Notes under the pieces: model-generated
The model's database searches: none
The model's input: only the letters and a program-made list of their open reading frames with translations
Told to the model about the DNA's origin: nothing
Program-made: the position numbers and the translations under genes
Shown here: positions 34,183-43,897 of the stretch, piece after piece
Layout: every line of letters begins with the position of its first letter
How positions within the stretch are numbered: position 1 is the stretch's first letter
NCBI RefSeq assembly: GCF_003833015.1
Contig: NZ_RJLQ01000017.1
Span: 1-64,000, forward strand
Length of the DNA stretch: 64,000 nt
Direction of reading: 5' to 3'
From: Clostridium sp. E02
GTDB lineage: Bacteria > Bacillota > Clostridia > Lachnospirales > Lachnospiraceae

Positions 34183-35445
34183 ATGATAAAAGATAAAAAA
34201 ATCAATATAGTTGGTATCATTGCAGAATACAATCCCTTTCATAATGGACATGCCTATCACATCCAAAAAGCAAAGGAACTTGCTAATGCAGATTACTGCG
34301 TCATAGTCATGAGCGGAGATTTTGTTCAGCGAGGCGCACCCGCTATCTATGACAAATACACCCGGGCAGAAATGGCACTCGCCTCAGGGGCAGATCTTGT
34401 ACTTGAAATTCCTTCTATCTTCGCAACCTGCAGCGCTGAGGATTTTGCCGCCTGTTCCGTATCCCTATTAACCAGACTAGGGGTGGTTGATTCCCTGTGT
34501 TTTGGCAGTGAATGCGGAGATGTGGAAAAACTTTCCTCTATTGCTTCTATTTTAGCCACAGAACCGTCTGTTTATTCAGAAAACTTAAAGCAGGAGTTAA
34601 GGAAAGGATTAACCTTTCCCGAAGCTAGAATTCAGGCACTTATTTCTAGCGGTGCTATAACAAAAGAGGAAGCTTTTATCCTATCCTCCCCCAATAACAT
34701 TCTTGGAATCGAATATATTAAAGCATTGATTCGACAAAACAGCATGATAAAGCCTGTGACTTTAAACCGCAAAGGAAGCGATTACCACGAAACCAATTTA
34801 ACGATTGATCGTTACAGTTCTGCTACGGGGATCCGTGAATTTTTAAAAGAATCCGCACAAAACCTTAATGATAACTCCTCAATACTTGCTCATGTGCCGG
34901 ATATCGTAAAACCTATTATGGAAAAAAGTATGCCACTATTTACGGATGATTTTGGAGTTCTCTTAAACACAGCTCTTCTTCGTCTTTGCCACGAGGAAGT
35001 CCCCTATATAAAATATGCAGATGTCTCCGAAGAACTTTCCAGAAGAATGATGAAACAGCTTCCAGACTATGTTCCAATGGATGATAAAATCAATCAATTA
35101 AAAACTAGACAATACACCTATACCCGCATTAGCCGTGCCCTGATCCATATCCTATTGGGGATCACCAAAATCCAGATCGAAGAAGGCCGAAAGGCCGGAT
35201 ATGCTCCTTACGGAAGAATCTTAGGTTTTCGCAAAAATTCCGTTCCTCTTTTGAATGCGATCAAAAAAAGAGGGAGCATCCCTCTCATTGCCAAAACGGC
35301 TGGTGCAGAAAAAAATATTTCCAATGTTGCTGCTTCCATGCTCCGCCAAGATTTTTATTCCTCCCATATCTATCAAACGGTCTATCAGGATAAATATAAG
35401 TTAAAAACAAAAAATGAATTCACCCGATCCGTCGTCATCTTATGA
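34183..35445 (+). CDS. tmcAL: tRNA(Met) cytidine acetate ligase TmcAL
   Basis: This 420-residue protein (former DUF795/UPF0348) has the nucleotidyltransferase signature EYNPFHNGH (HxGH at 20-23) and MSGDFVQRG. The Bacillus homologue activates acetate with ATP and transfers it to the wobble cytidine of elongator tRNA-Met, forming ac4C34. It uses free acetate rather than acetyl-CoA, so its position divergent from the acetate-producing pduL-ackA pair is suggestive. Its stop codon overlaps that of the convergent Nudix gene. Confidence 0.92.
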   Translation: MIKDKKINIVGIIAEYNPFHNGHAYHIQKAKELANADYCVIVMSGDFVQRGAPAIYDKYTRAEMALASGADLVLEIPSIFATCSAEDFAACSVSLLTRLGVVDSLCFGSECGDVEKLSSIASILATEPSVYSENLKQELRKGLTFPEARIQALISSGAITKEEAFILSSPNNILGIEYIKALIRQNSMIKPVTLNRKGSDYHETNLTIDRYSSATGIREFLKESAQNLNDNSSILAHVPDIVKPIMEKSMPLFTDDFGVLLNTALLRLCHEEVPYIKYADVSEELSRRMMKQLPDYVPMDDKINQLKTRQYTYTRISRALIHILLGITKIQIEEGRKAGYAPYGRILGFRKNSVPLLNAIKKRGSIPLIAKTAGAEKNISNVAASMLRQDFYSSHIYQTVYQDKYKLKTKNEFTRSVVIL

Positions 35446-35454
35446 CGGCGGATC
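35426..35454. other. Hairpin across the convergent stop codons of tmcAL and the Nudix gene
   Basis: GATCCGTCGTCAT (35426-35438) and ATGACGGCGGATC (35442-35454) pair with one wobble. It covers the last codons of both genes. It has no T-run and may be a 3'-end structure shared by the two transcripts. Confidence 0.45.
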
Positions 35455-35946
35455 AATGAATTCCTGAATCTGATCTTTGTATAAAAGAAATCTAGATTTT
35501 GGTACTACAATACCTTGTTTCCACATATGAAGTAATTCCTCAAACCGAACAAATCTAGCATCCACCACTTCCTCTGCCTGAAGTGTTAGGTCCATTAAGA
35601 AAACATCCTGGAAGGTAATATAAGTATCAACAAACCGTTCCTTTTGACGTATTTTGTGAATTAATTTTAATTCTTCTTGTTTCGCTGAAATCCCTGTTTC
35701 TTCGAATAATTCCCTGATTGCTCCTTCTAGACTCGACTCTCCTGCAAGAACGGAACCTCCCGTGCATTCCCACATGAGGCCATAAGGTTTATCTGGATGA
35801 CGTCTGGTTAAAAGAATCTCATTGTTTCCATTAACCGTCCATACGTCCGCAATCAGATGATATTCTCCGTCTTTTAAAGGAACTCCCCTGACATGCGTCC
35901 CCCCCATTGGTACTCGGTTTTCATCATAAACATCCCAAAGTTCCAT
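35440..35946 (-). CDS. Nudix hydrolase
   Basis: This 168-residue protein has a complete Nudix box: Gly64, Glu70, Arg78-Glu79, Glu82-Glu83, Gly85. The N-terminal ELWDVYDENRVP resembles IPP-isomerase-like or general NUDIX enzymes with a leading beta-strand domain. Such enzymes hydrolyse nucleoside diphosphate derivatives; the substrate is not evident. It is the last gene of the leftward run starting near 43.57 kb and overlaps the tmcAL stop by six bases. Confidence 0.9.
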   Translation of the reverse strand: MELWDVYDENRVPMGGTHVRGVPLKDGEYHLIADVWTVNGNNEILLTRRHPDKPYGLMWECTGGSVLAGESSLEGAIRELFEETGISAKQEELKLIHKIRQKERFVDTYITFQDVFLMDLTLQAEEVVDARFVRFEELLHMWKQGIVVPKSRFLLYKDQIQEFIDPPS

Positions 35947-35983
35947 TATCGTTCCTCCTACTGAAACACAATGAATTCAATGA

Positions 35984-36328
35984 TTAGAAGTTCATTCCAT
36001 TATATCCCCAATGTTCTACTTCTTCGTATTTCACATAAATTTTGTCCTGTGCGACTCCAATCACGTCTTTAAAAATCCTGCAAATCTCCGCAGTGAGGCG
36101 ATCATAATCCCTTTTTGATGCATTTCCATGAATTTTCACTTCCACAAACGCAATTTTCGTCTGATTCTTTCCTTTAAAATAAAGAGAATAGTTATCGTCA
36201 AATCCAACCATCAGCCAGCTTTCTGATTTTCCCGGGATTAAGCTGATTGCCTGCCCTAGCTTTGCTTTTAACGTCTCCTTATCTTCTTCCGTTAAAGGGG
36301 TATTTATTTTTGCATTGATAAACGGCAT
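35984..36328 (-). CDS. MIF/tautomerase superfamily protein
   Basis: This 114-residue protein starts Met-Pro, giving the N-terminal proline used as catalytic base in the tautomerase superfamily. Length and pattern (IPGKSESWLMVGFDDN, late GYNGMNF) match macrophage migration inhibitory factor-like proteins, which are trimeric and act on keto-enol substrates such as phenylpyruvate in vitro. The bacterial role is unclear. It is set between the methyltransferase and Nudix genes with short gaps. Confidence 0.8.
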   Translation of the reverse strand: MPFINAKINTPLTEEDKETLKAKLGQAISLIPGKSESWLMVGFDDNYSLYFKGKNQTKIAFVEVKIHGNASKRDYDRLTAEICRIFKDVIGVAQDKIYVKYEEVEHWGYNGMNF

Positions 36329-36347
36329 AATACTTCCTCCTTAAATT

Positions 36348-37538
36348 CTAAAGTCCACCCACTTGATCTGATTGTTTCCCGTAAAATAGTCCATAAAGAG
36401 TCAAATCTCCGTGTAAAAACGCAAGAATCTCGTCTATTTGTTTTCGATTTTCTTTTGGACGATCTTGTTTGACTGCCCGAATCAAAAGATTTTTCGGAGT
36501 ATGTTCCATATCAATAAATTCCAGAACCTGTGTCCGATACCCTTGATTTTCTAGAATTTCGGCTCTAAGTCCATCCGTGTACAAAGCAGCCATCCGTTCC
36601 TTAATAAGACCATATTGAAACATAGGATTCATAAGGTCACTCTCTAATTGCTTATTCAATTCATGTTGACAGCAGGGGACAGATAAGATCACCGAAGCGC
36701 CCCAGCGGACTGCTTTATAAAGCGCATAGTCGGTCGCTGTGTCACAGGCATGGAGTGTCACCACCATATCAACCCGATCAACCCCCTCATAAGAAGCAAT
36801 ATCGCCGTGATAAAAGCTCAATTTATCATATCCGTATTTTTTACTCAACCAGTTGCAGTCGTCAATCACCGTTTGTTTTAAATCCAATCCAACGATGCGA
36901 ATGGGATAGCCTTTCTGTACGTGAAGATAATCGTACATAGCAAACGTCAGATAGGATTTTCCACAGCCAAAATCCAAGATTACATTTTCTTTGTCTTTAT
37001 TCAGTTTAGGCAGAATATCTTCAATAAATTCCAAAAATCGGTTGATCTGACGAAATTTATCGTATCGAGATTTTATGATTTTACCTTCCGGGGTCATAAC
37101 GCCTAAATCAATCAGATAAGGAATTGGATTTCCTTCTTTTAGAATGTAACTTTTTTGCCTATTATGTTCTTTTACCATGGGAAATACTATTTTATCCTGT
37201 TTCAAACGCTTTACTTTGATTCCAGGAACTCCTTTTTTACTCACTAAAATCCTTACCTGCCCCAGATTTGATTCCAGTTCCAGCTGACTAAAGGTACCAT
37301 CTAATAACTCGGTTAGGTAATTCAGGCATTCTTTTGTGGAAAGATTTTTATGATGAACTTGAGATTCTACTTGTTCCTCTGCCTGGAAGACCAATTCTGA
37401 TTTTAAAAGAATCGGCCTTACTTTCACCTTCGAAATCCCTTGTTTTGACACTGGGTTACTAACAATCACCCGAATTAAATGTTCATTCAAAAATTCCGTC
37501 AAAATTTCTTTCTGTTTTTCTTTCTCCTTATGTTCCAT
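36348..37538 (-). CDS. SAM-dependent methyltransferase (Methyltransf_32-like)
   Basis: This 396-residue protein has an uncharacterised N-terminal domain (about 1-150) and a Rossmann methyltransferase domain: SAM motif I ILDFGCGKSYLTFA (around 187-200), motif II acid in GLDLKQ, then LHACDTATDYAL and SVPCCQHE. The last two resemble the Methyltransf_32 (METTL25-like) group. The substrate is unknown; RNA is a fair guess. It is preceded by the UPF0210 gene (48-base gap) and followed by the MIF-like gene (19 bases). Confidence 0.75.
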   Translation of the reverse strand: MEHKEKEKQKEILTEFLNEHLIRVIVSNPVSKQGISKVKVRPILLKSELVFQAEEQVESQVHHKNLSTKECLNYLTELLDGTFSQLELESNLGQVRILVSKKGVPGIKVKRLKQDKIVFPMVKEHNRQKSYILKEGNPIPYLIDLGVMTPEGKIIKSRYDKFRQINRFLEFIEDILPKLNKDKENVILDFGCGKSYLTFAMYDYLHVQKGYPIRIVGLDLKQTVIDDCNWLSKKYGYDKLSFYHGDIASYEGVDRVDMVVTLHACDTATDYALYKAVRWGASVILSVPCCQHELNKQLESDLMNPMFQYGLIKERMAALYTDGLRAEILENQGYRTQVLEFIDMEHTPKNLLIRAVKQDRPKENRKQIDEILAFLHGDLTLYGLFYGKQSDQVGGL

Positions 37539-37586
37539 TGAATCAAACGATTCCTTTCTGTTTGCCTGTATGACTTTATGAAAAAC

Positions 37587-38951
37587 TTAATTCTTAAAAC
37601 TATGAATCGGTGCTGGTATTCTTCCGCCTCGATTTACAAAGGCTTCACAGGAATATTGATTGACCGGCATAACGGGTGCATACCCCAATAGACCACCGAA
37701 TTCCACCATATCTCCCACCTTTTTGCCAATTACTGGTATAATACGAACGGCAGTTGTCTTCTGGTTTATCATGCCGATGGCAGATTCATCTGCAATAATA
37801 CCTGATAACGTAGCCGCTGAAGTATCTCCCGGAATTGCGATCATATCAAGGCCTACGGAGCATACGCAAGTCATCGCTTCTAACTTCTCCAGATTCAGAG
37901 CACCAAGGGCAACCGCATCGATCATTCCCTGATCTTCACTGACTGGAATAAACGCTCCGCTTAATCCACCTACGTAGGAAGATGCCATAACGCCTCCCTT
38001 TTTCACCTGATCGTTCAAAAGAGCCAGAGCAGCTGTCGTTCCAGGTGCACCCACTCGTTCTAGTCCAATCTCTTCTAAAATTTCAGCAACGCTATCCCCT
38101 ACTGCAGGAGTGGGAGCCAGAGATAAATCAATAATACCAAATGGGACATTCAATCTTTTTGATGCCTCTTGGGCAACCAATTGACCAACGCGTGTAATCT
38201 TAAATGCTGTTTTTTTAATGGTCTCACAAAGGACTCCAAAATCCTTGCCCCTGGCAGTTTCGATTGCTGTTTTTACAACTCCAGGGCCACTAACTCCAAC
38301 ATTTATAATCGCATCAGCTTCCGTAACGCCGTGGAACGCACCTGCCATAAATGGATTATCATCAGGAGCATTGCAAAAGACCACTAACTTAGCACACCCA
38401 AGAGAATCATTGTCTTTGGTTGCCTCTGCCGTCTTAATAACCACTTCTCCCATAAGTTTCACCGCATCCATATTGATTCCAGTTTTTGTGGAGCCCACAT
38501 TGACAGAACTGCAAACCCGATCGGTGCAGGCAAGTGCCTTTGGAATCGAACGAATCATATATTCCTCTGCCGCTGTCATTCCCTTACTAACCAGAGCCGA
38601 ATAGCCCCCAATAAAATTGACCCCAACCTCTTTCGCTGCTCGGTCTAGTGTCTTTGCAATGGTTACAAAATCCTCCGAAGATTGACAAGCCGCTCCCCCT
38701 ATAAGAGCAATTGGTGTAACCGAGATTCTTTTATTCACAATCGGAATTCCAAAGTCTCTCTCTATCTCTTTTCCTACTCTCACCAGATCCTTTGCTACCG
38801 TTGTAATCTTTTGATAGATCTTTTCATTCACTGCATTCAAATCACTGTCACAGCAGTCAAGTAGACTGATTCCCATGGTTATGGTACGTACATCTAGCAG
38901 TTCCTGTTCAATCATCTTATTGGTTTCATTCACTTCAAACATATTCAACAT
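37587..38951 (-). CDS. UPF0210 (PFL/DUF711) family protein
   Basis: This 454-residue protein belongs to the UPF0210/DUF711 family, related in fold to pyruvate formate-lyase-like enzymes but without a proven reaction. Family segments seen include [38 protein letters not shown] and [20 protein letters not shown]. It lies about 40 bases after an ACT-domain gene, the almost fixed partner of this family in Firmicutes, suggesting that the ACT protein regulates it in amino acid metabolism. Confidence 0.9.
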   Translation of the reverse strand: MLNMFEVNETNKMIEQELLDVRTITMGISLLDCCDSDLNAVNEKIYQKITTVAKDLVRVGKEIERDFGIPIVNKRISVTPIALIGGAACQSSEDFVTIAKTLDRAAKEVGVNFIGGYSALVSKGMTAAEEYMIRSIPKALACTDRVCSSVNVGSTKTGINMDAVKLMGEVVIKTAEATKDNDSLGCAKLVVFCNAPDDNPFMAGAFHGVTEADAIINVGVSGPGVVKTAIETARGKDFGVLCETIKKTAFKITRVGQLVAQEASKRLNVPFGIIDLSLAPTPAVGDSVAEILEEIGLERVGAPGTTAALALLNDQVKKGGVMASSYVGGLSGAFIPVSEDQGMIDAVALGALNLEKLEAMTCVCSVGLDMIAIPGDTSAATLSGIIADESAIGMINQKTTAVRIIPVIGKKVGDMVEFGGLLGYAPVMPVNQYSCEAFVNRGGRIPAPIHSFKN

Positions 38952-38989
38952 ATCGGGAACCCATCCTTTTCTTTCGCTTGCTGTTATTG

Positions 38990-39262
38990 TTAGATACGGT
39001 GCATACTAGTAAAAATCTCTTCCCGTTGGCATTTAACTTTTACGCCAATTTTATCACCGATCTGCTCTAATTCATCTGCCATTTCTCCAAAAGGTTTGTT
39101 CGTCTCTTCCATATCTACTATCATCATCATATTAAAAAATCCCTGTACAATGGTCTGAGAAATATCCAATATGTTTACCTTATTCTCTGCCAGATACGTA
39201 CAGATTTTTGCAATAATTCCTACAGTGTCTTTCCCAACTACGGTTATAATTGTTTTGTTCAT
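38990..39262 (-). CDS. ACT domain protein (UPF0237)
   Basis: This protein of 90 residues is one ACT domain and a short tail: [33 protein letters not shown] is the usual ligand-binding half. It resembles the GcvR-like UPF0237 family, which binds small ligands, probably amino acids. The second of two adjacent ATGs gives better spacing to GAGGAG. It sits between the walJ-like gene and UPF0210. Confidence 0.9.
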   Translation of the reverse strand: MNKTIITVVGKDTVGIIAKICTYLAENKVNILDISQTIVQGFFNMMMIVDMEETNKPFGEMADELEQIGDKIGVKVKCQREEIFTSMHRI

Positions 39263-39277
39263 CATGCGTCTCCTCTT

Positions 39278-40075
39278 TTATATGGTAATAATCTCCGACA
39301 TCTGATCTCTCTTTGCAACGGCTATGTAAAAGTCAGATGCCTTAAATGGATGATCTCCCTCTGCTATTTCCAGTTTTACAGTTTCATAAGCAAGTTCTTC
39401 GTAATTGTTTTCCTTACTTAAATGTCCTAATAAAATCTTCTTTAAATTTTCATGAAGAATACAACAGAGCAGACGCCCCGCATTCTCGTTGGATAAGTGC
39501 CCGTGATCGCCCAAAATCCTACGTTTAAGATAATATGGGTATGGGCCTGCTTGAAGCATATTCACATCATGGTTAGACTCTAAAAGCAATGCATCAAGCC
39601 CTGTTAAATGTTCAATAATATACGAATCGTAGTGTCCTAGATCCGTTGCAACAGCAACAGCCTTGTGTTCATGTTGAATCCGGTAGGCCACGGGATTTGC
39701 TGCATCGTGATCAATGGAAAAAGGATTGATGTCCAGATCTCCTACACGAAAATCAACATCCGGACGGATCGCATGATAAAGTTCCTTGGGGTATTCTCCG
39801 AGATATTTCTGTTTTGAAACTTCTTCCAATGTTTCTCTGGTACCGTATATGGGAACCCCATGTTTTCTAGCCAATATACCAAGTCCCTTGGTGTGGTCAG
39901 AATGTTCATGCGTGATTACCACACCAGTCAATTCGCTTCCTTTGATTCCTATCTCATTTAATCCCTGTTCGATCCGTTTGTTACTGATCCCAGCATCCAC
40001 TAGAATGTGTGTAGAGTCCGACCCTATATAGATACAATTTCCGCTGCTTCCGCTTGCAATGCTAACCATTCTCAT
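39278..40075 (-). CDS. walJ: MBL-fold metallohydrolase, WalJ/YycJ-like
   Basis: This 265-residue metallo-beta-lactamase fold protein has ASGSSGNCIYI at the start, the metal motif THEHSDH (55-61), and later DLGHYD and ESNHD elements. This is the YycJ/WalJ type, in Bacillus linked to the WalRK system and reported as a 5'-3' DNA exonuclease in repair. It is not with walRK here; it overlaps coaE by 4 bases (ATGA) in a run with polA, which fits a role in DNA repair. Confidence 0.85.
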   Translation of the reverse strand: MRMVSIASGSSGNCIYIGSDSTHILVDAGISNKRIEQGLNEIGIKGSELTGVVITHEHSDHTKGLGILARKHGVPIYGTRETLEEVSKQKYLGEYPKELYHAIRPDVDFRVGDLDINPFSIDHDAANPVAYRIQHEHKAVAVATDLGHYDSYIIEHLTGLDALLLESNHDVNMLQAGPYPYYLKRRILGDHGHLSNENAGRLLCCILHENLKKILLGHLSKENNYEELAYETVKLEIAEGDHPFKASDFYIAVAKRDQMSEIITI

Positions 40076-40665
40076 ATCTTTTCCTGTCCCTTACTTTTCA
40101 ATATTTCCATCAACTGCTCCTTTAATTCTTCGAAAGAGCCGTTATTTTCAATGACACGGTCACATCCAGCTATAAATTCTGCTTCCGATGCCTGGCTCTC
40201 GATCATGCGTTCCGATCGTTCCCTGGTATAACCTCTGCTTTTTGCAAGACGTTTGATCCGGTTCTCTCTGGAAGCATGCAAATACCAGATCTCATTATAG
40301 GTATCATCACGATTATTGTTCATAATTGCAAATTCTACCACAATAAGCCTCGCTTGTGAAGCTAAAATTTTCTGTTTGATTCGTTCCCAAACCATAGGAT
40401 GTATGATATTATCTACAATTTCTCTTGTGTTGTGATCCTTGAAGATTTTTTCTCCAAGAATTTTTCGGTCTATGGTTCCATCTGAGTGTAATATTTCCAC
40501 ACCCAGAGCCTTTGTTACGTAAAGATATCCCGGTTTTCCCGGTTCCATTAAATCATGGGCAACCTGGTCTGCCTGAATGACTTCCGCTCCATATTCATTT
40601 ATCAAGAAGGTGAGAACCAGGCTTTTTCCTGCTCCTACGCCTCCAGTTATTCCGATTACTCTCAT
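40072..40665 (-). CDS. coaE: Dephospho-CoA kinase
   Basis: This 197-residue kinase phosphorylates dephospho-CoA in the last step of CoA synthesis. The P-loop GGVGAGKS is at 8-15, with the ADQVAHDLMEPGKPG substrate region and a lid containing RLAKSRGYTRE. The start at 40665 (MRVIGITGG) has AAAGGG upstream within the polA stop region. The polA-coaE-walJ order with coupled junctions indicates one message; polA-coaE adjacency is common in Firmicutes. Confidence 0.95.
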   Translation of the reverse strand: MRVIGITGGVGAGKSLVLTFLINEYGAEVIQADQVAHDLMEPGKPGYLYVTKALGVEILHSDGTIDRKILGEKIFKDHNTREIVDNIIHPMVWERIKQKILASQARLIVVEFAIMNNNRDDTYNEIWYLHASRENRIKRLAKSRGYTRERSERMIESQASEAEFIAGCDRVIENNGSFEELKEQLMEILKSKGQEKI

Positions 40666-40678
40666 TTTAACCAGCCCT

Positions 40679-43207
40679 TTATTTTGCATCAAACCAGGAG
40701 TCTCCCACCTTTGCCTCTACTTCCAATGGCACATGGAGATCGACAGCATGCTTCATTTCATGAACCAAAAGCGCTTTCACCGTTTCCAGTTCTTCCCGGT
40801 ACGTTTCAATTAGTAATTCATCATGAACCTGTAAAACGATTCGAGATTTTAATCCTTGTCTCTTAAGTTCCTGATCCACATGAATCATCGCAATCTTAAT
40901 AATGTCTGCTGCAGTTCCTTGTATGGGTGAATTCATTGCAACTCTTTCTCCAAAGGAACGTTGCATAAAATCAGAAGATTTTAGTTCAGGTACCAGGCGG
41001 CGTCTCCCAAACATACTGATTGCATACCCCTGTTCCTTCGCATCTGCCACTAGTTTGTCCAGAAAAGTTTTCACTCCTGGGTACGTTTCGAAATACTTCT
41101 CGATGTACTCGGAGGCCTCTTTTCTTGTAATACTCAATCCTTCACTTAAACCAAATGAGCTGATTCCATAGACAATCCCAAAATTAACGGCTTTCGCATT
41201 CCTTCTCTGTAAGGAAGTCACTTCCTTTAGCGGAACATGAAATACTTCTGATGCAGTAATTGCATGAATATCTTCTGCCTGCTTATACGCAGCAATCAGA
41301 CGGGGATCTCCAGACATATGTGCCAAAACCCGGAGTTCAATCTGCGAATAATCTGCATCCACAAAGACACAGCCCTCTCTTGGCACAAAAACTTTTCGAA
41401 TCTCCCTGCCTAGTTCCATACGAATAGGAATGTTCTGCAGGTTGGGTTCCGTACTGCTGATCCTTCCCGTAGCTGTAATCATCTGATTAAAAGTACCATG
41501 AATCCGCTCATCTGGTCCAATATAGGCTGCCAGACCATCTGCGTAAGTTGAGTTTAATTTTGTCAACTGTCTATAATCTAATATCAAACGGATCACAGGA
41601 TAATCCGGAGCTATCTTTTCAAGCACGTCTGCTGCTGTGGAATAACCTGTTTTGGTTTTTCTTCCTCCCGGAATTTTCATATGACCAAACAAAATTTCAC
41701 CCAGTTGTTTGGGAGAGTTGATATTAAACGTTTCGCCCGTTTCTTCGTAGATCTTCTCTTCCAGCGTTGCAATCCCCTCTTTTAGACGATCCCCGTATTC
41801 CTTTAAGCGTTCCCGTTCCACCTGTATTCCAGCTTCTTCCATATCAAACAAACAATAAACCAAAGGCATTTCAATTTCAATAAAAAGGGATTCCATATCT
41901 GCCAGTTTTAGTTCTTCTCTCAATATGTTTCCACATCCATAAGCCACATAAGCCATGTAACAGATGCAAAAAGCCGCTGTCTCTTTCTCCTCTTTTAATC
42001 CCAGATCTAGGGAATACTTTCCAAGTAAATCAAATTTCGATGGTAAGGATTCTTTTAGATACTGATCGGCTAAATCCGTATATTCATAAGAACTCTTCTG
42101 TGGATCCAGAAGATACGCAGCGATTGATGCATCGAATATGGTCTTACTTTGACTTAAATTCATATATGGAAGCTGACTCTTTAAGTCCAGAACCGTTACA
42201 CTTCCTGCTCTTTGTATCAGTTCTTCTGTTTTCTCCTTTAAATATTGTGGTGTCAAAGATCCCTGACTTAAAAAACAAAAACATCCACCCGCTTCCATGC
42301 ACAACGAAAGTGCAGTGATTGTTTTATCCTCGCCAGAAACCTGCAGTCCCAGATCTTTCCCTGCTTGAAACGTTTCAAAAACAGTGTCTGCTTCCGTTCG
42401 ATCTTTCACTATATGGAACCCTTTTTCTATGTGTTCCTCTTCTTCCTCTCCTGGAAATTGCCCCGGTTCAAACTCCATATTTACGATCTGATCAATCTTA
42501 GACTCTCTGGCAGATTTTATATAGTCTAGAGAGATCTCACAGCCTGTATTTGGTGTCATAACTTCCAATGCTTTTAATATCTGCTCTTTCAAACATGCAA
42601 GGATATCTCTCACTCTAAAAGATATCACTTCCTCCAGATGATCATATAAATTATCGATAGTTTCGTACTGTTTCACCAGCTGACAGGCTGTTTTTTGTCC
42701 AATTCCCTCCGCCTGTTCTAAGGAAAATACATAGTTTAATTGTGAGGGCTCAAGATCAAAACATTCTTTAACGGTTTCAGGTTTATAGCTTTTCCGTTCT
42801 TTTTTCTCCTCTCCTAGTTCTGGAATTTGAACCATTACGTCTGTTTCTACAATCTGTAACAGTCTTTTATCTCCAGTTAAGAGAACAACCTCCCCACCTT
42901 CCTCTTTGCACCGCTTGGCCAGTGATGCCATAAGATCCAGAGAATTGACATTTTCTTTCGATAGCACTGGAATATCTAAGGAAACAAATAGTTCCTTTAA
43001 TTGTTCTGACCTTTTTAAAACGGTTTCCGTTCGATTCTGATCATTTTCTAAACCTGGAAATACAGCTGCAAGATAATCTGGCTGTACCTCTTCCAAAAGA
43101 CCTGACACCAAATGGCGAACCCCTTTTACCGTATTGGTTGGAAGTAAAAACATAGCCTCCTTTCCAATGCTGTAACCATCTATTAATACAATTTTTTTCT
43201 TGTTCAT
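40679..43207 (-). CDS. polA: DNA polymerase I with degenerate 5'-nuclease domain
   Basis: At 842 aa it has three parts: an N-terminal 5'-nuclease-like domain (about 1-270), an inactive-looking 3'-5' exonuclease-like domain (about 280-450), and a full polymerase domain. Polymerase motifs are intact: A in DADYSQIELR, B in RRNAKAVNFGIVYG, C in QVHDELL (795-797). In the 5'-nuclease domain most catalytic acids are gone: VFD reads VFPG (Pro51), the EADD motif reads NSLD (88-91), TGDKD reads TGDKR (Arg115), and the GDSSDN loop is missing (FSLEQAEGIG, 161-170). The usual fingers/thumb length rules out truncation. Okazaki flap removal would need another nuclease. Confidence 0.95.
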   Translation of the reverse strand: MNKKKIVLIDGYSIGKEAMFLLPTNTVKGVRHLVSGLLEEVQPDYLAAVFPGLENDQNRTETVLKRSEQLKELFVSLDIPVLSKENVNSLDLMASLAKRCKEEGGEVVLLTGDKRLLQIVETDVMVQIPELGEEKKERKSYKPETVKECFDLEPSQLNYVFSLEQAEGIGQKTACQLVKQYETIDNLYDHLEEVISFRVRDILACLKEQILKALEVMTPNTGCEISLDYIKSARESKIDQIVNMEFEPGQFPGEEEEEHIEKGFHIVKDRTEADTVFETFQAGKDLGLQVSGEDKTITALSLCMEAGGCFCFLSQGSLTPQYLKEKTEELIQRAGSVTVLDLKSQLPYMNLSQSKTIFDASIAAYLLDPQKSSYEYTDLADQYLKESLPSKFDLLGKYSLDLGLKEEKETAAFCICYMAYVAYGCGNILREELKLADMESLFIEIEMPLVYCLFDMEEAGIQVERERLKEYGDRLKEGIATLEEKIYEETGETFNINSPKQLGEILFGHMKIPGGRKTKTGYSTAADVLEKIAPDYPVIRLILDYRQLTKLNSTYADGLAAYIGPDERIHGTFNQMITATGRISSTEPNLQNIPIRMELGREIRKVFVPREGCVFVDADYSQIELRVLAHMSGDPRLIAAYKQAEDIHAITASEVFHVPLKEVTSLQRRNAKAVNFGIVYGISSFGLSEGLSITRKEASEYIEKYFETYPGVKTFLDKLVADAKEQGYAISMFGRRRLVPELKSSDFMQRSFGERVAMNSPIQGTAADIIKIAMIHVDQELKRQGLKSRIVLQVHDELLIETYREELETVKALLVHEMKHAVDLHVPLEVEAKVGDSWFDAK

Positions 43208-43215
43208 CTATTCTC

Positions 43216-43566
43216 CTATCCAAGTAATCCCATCTGCATCCAGATTCTGCACTGCAAAAGGATTGTAATCATCAAAGACATAATACACAAAGTAGACACT
43301 GCATATTTGACTGTTTTGATTAGTCTAATTGCCTGCAGTCTTTGCCTGGACTGTTCCACTGTAGCTTCTAATGCCCCTTTGATGTTATAGTTACCTGCCT
43401 CAGAATCCAGCTGCAGGATACCTGCCTCAACCGTAAAATATATCTCAAGTTCTTCTCTACAATTTGGGCAGGATTCCATATGTTTTAAAAATCCCTCTAA
43501 TTCTTCATCCCCTAATTCATTCTTTATATATGGCATAACCAGACGCTCCGCTTCCTTACATGTCAC
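43216..43566 (-). CDS. Zinc-finger (anti-sigma factor-like) membrane protein
   Basis: This 116-residue protein begins with a putative zinc finger of the zf-HC2 type: Cys3, His29, Cys33, Cys36 (HMESCPNC). A cytoplasmic stretch follows, then one membrane helix near 86-108. Anti-sigma factors share this layout, but no sigma factor gene is adjacent. It starts with GTG, 10 bases after AAGGAGG. It is the first gene of the run leading to polA, with an 8-base gap. Confidence 0.7.
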   Translation of the reverse strand: MTCKEAERLVMPYIKNELGDEELEGFLKHMESCPNCREELEIYFTVEAGILQLDSEAGNYNIKGALEATVEQSRQRLQAIRLIKTVKYAVSTLCIMSLMITILLQCRIWMQMGLLG

Positions 43567-43744
43567 GATCCAGACACCTCCTTATCCATATCTTTTTTCT
43601 ATCATACAATATATTTAACCTATTTTCAATTTAATAATCGTCCTGAACTAGTTCTTCTGTAAAATTCTATTACTCAAAGAAAGGACAACCAAAAGGAACT
43701 TCCAGTGGATGCTTTGGAATGAAAAATTTTAATTCAGAAAACGC

Positions 43745-43773
43745 TTGCCAAATGGAAAAAATTGTGTTAGAAT
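43745..43773 (+). promoter_or_regulatory. Promoter of tRNA-Leu
   Basis: TTGCCA (43745-43750), 17 bases, TAGAAT (43768-43773) with an extended TGT before the -10. It lies 19 bases ahead of the mature tRNA. Confidence 0.75.
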
Positions 43774-43792
43774 TATGAGCGTTGCAAGAAAA

Positions 43793-43875
43793 GCCGGCAT
43801 GTCGGAATGGCAGACGAGACGGACTCAAAATCCGTTGATGGTAACATCGTGTGGGTTCAAGTCCCACTGCCGGCA
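43793..43875 (+). tRNA. tRNA-Leu (anticodon CAA)
   Basis: This is an 83-base class II tRNA. The acceptor stem is GCCGGCA (43793-43799) / TGCCGGC (43868-43874) with discriminator A; CCA is not encoded. The anticodon stem ACGGA/TCCGT encloses loop CTCAAAA with CAA at 43826-43828, reading UUG. The variable arm is long with a GATG/CATC stem, and the T arm is GTGGG-TTCAAGT-CCCAC. Confidence 0.97.
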
Positions 43876-43897
43876 CGAAAAGTAAGAACGACTTAAA

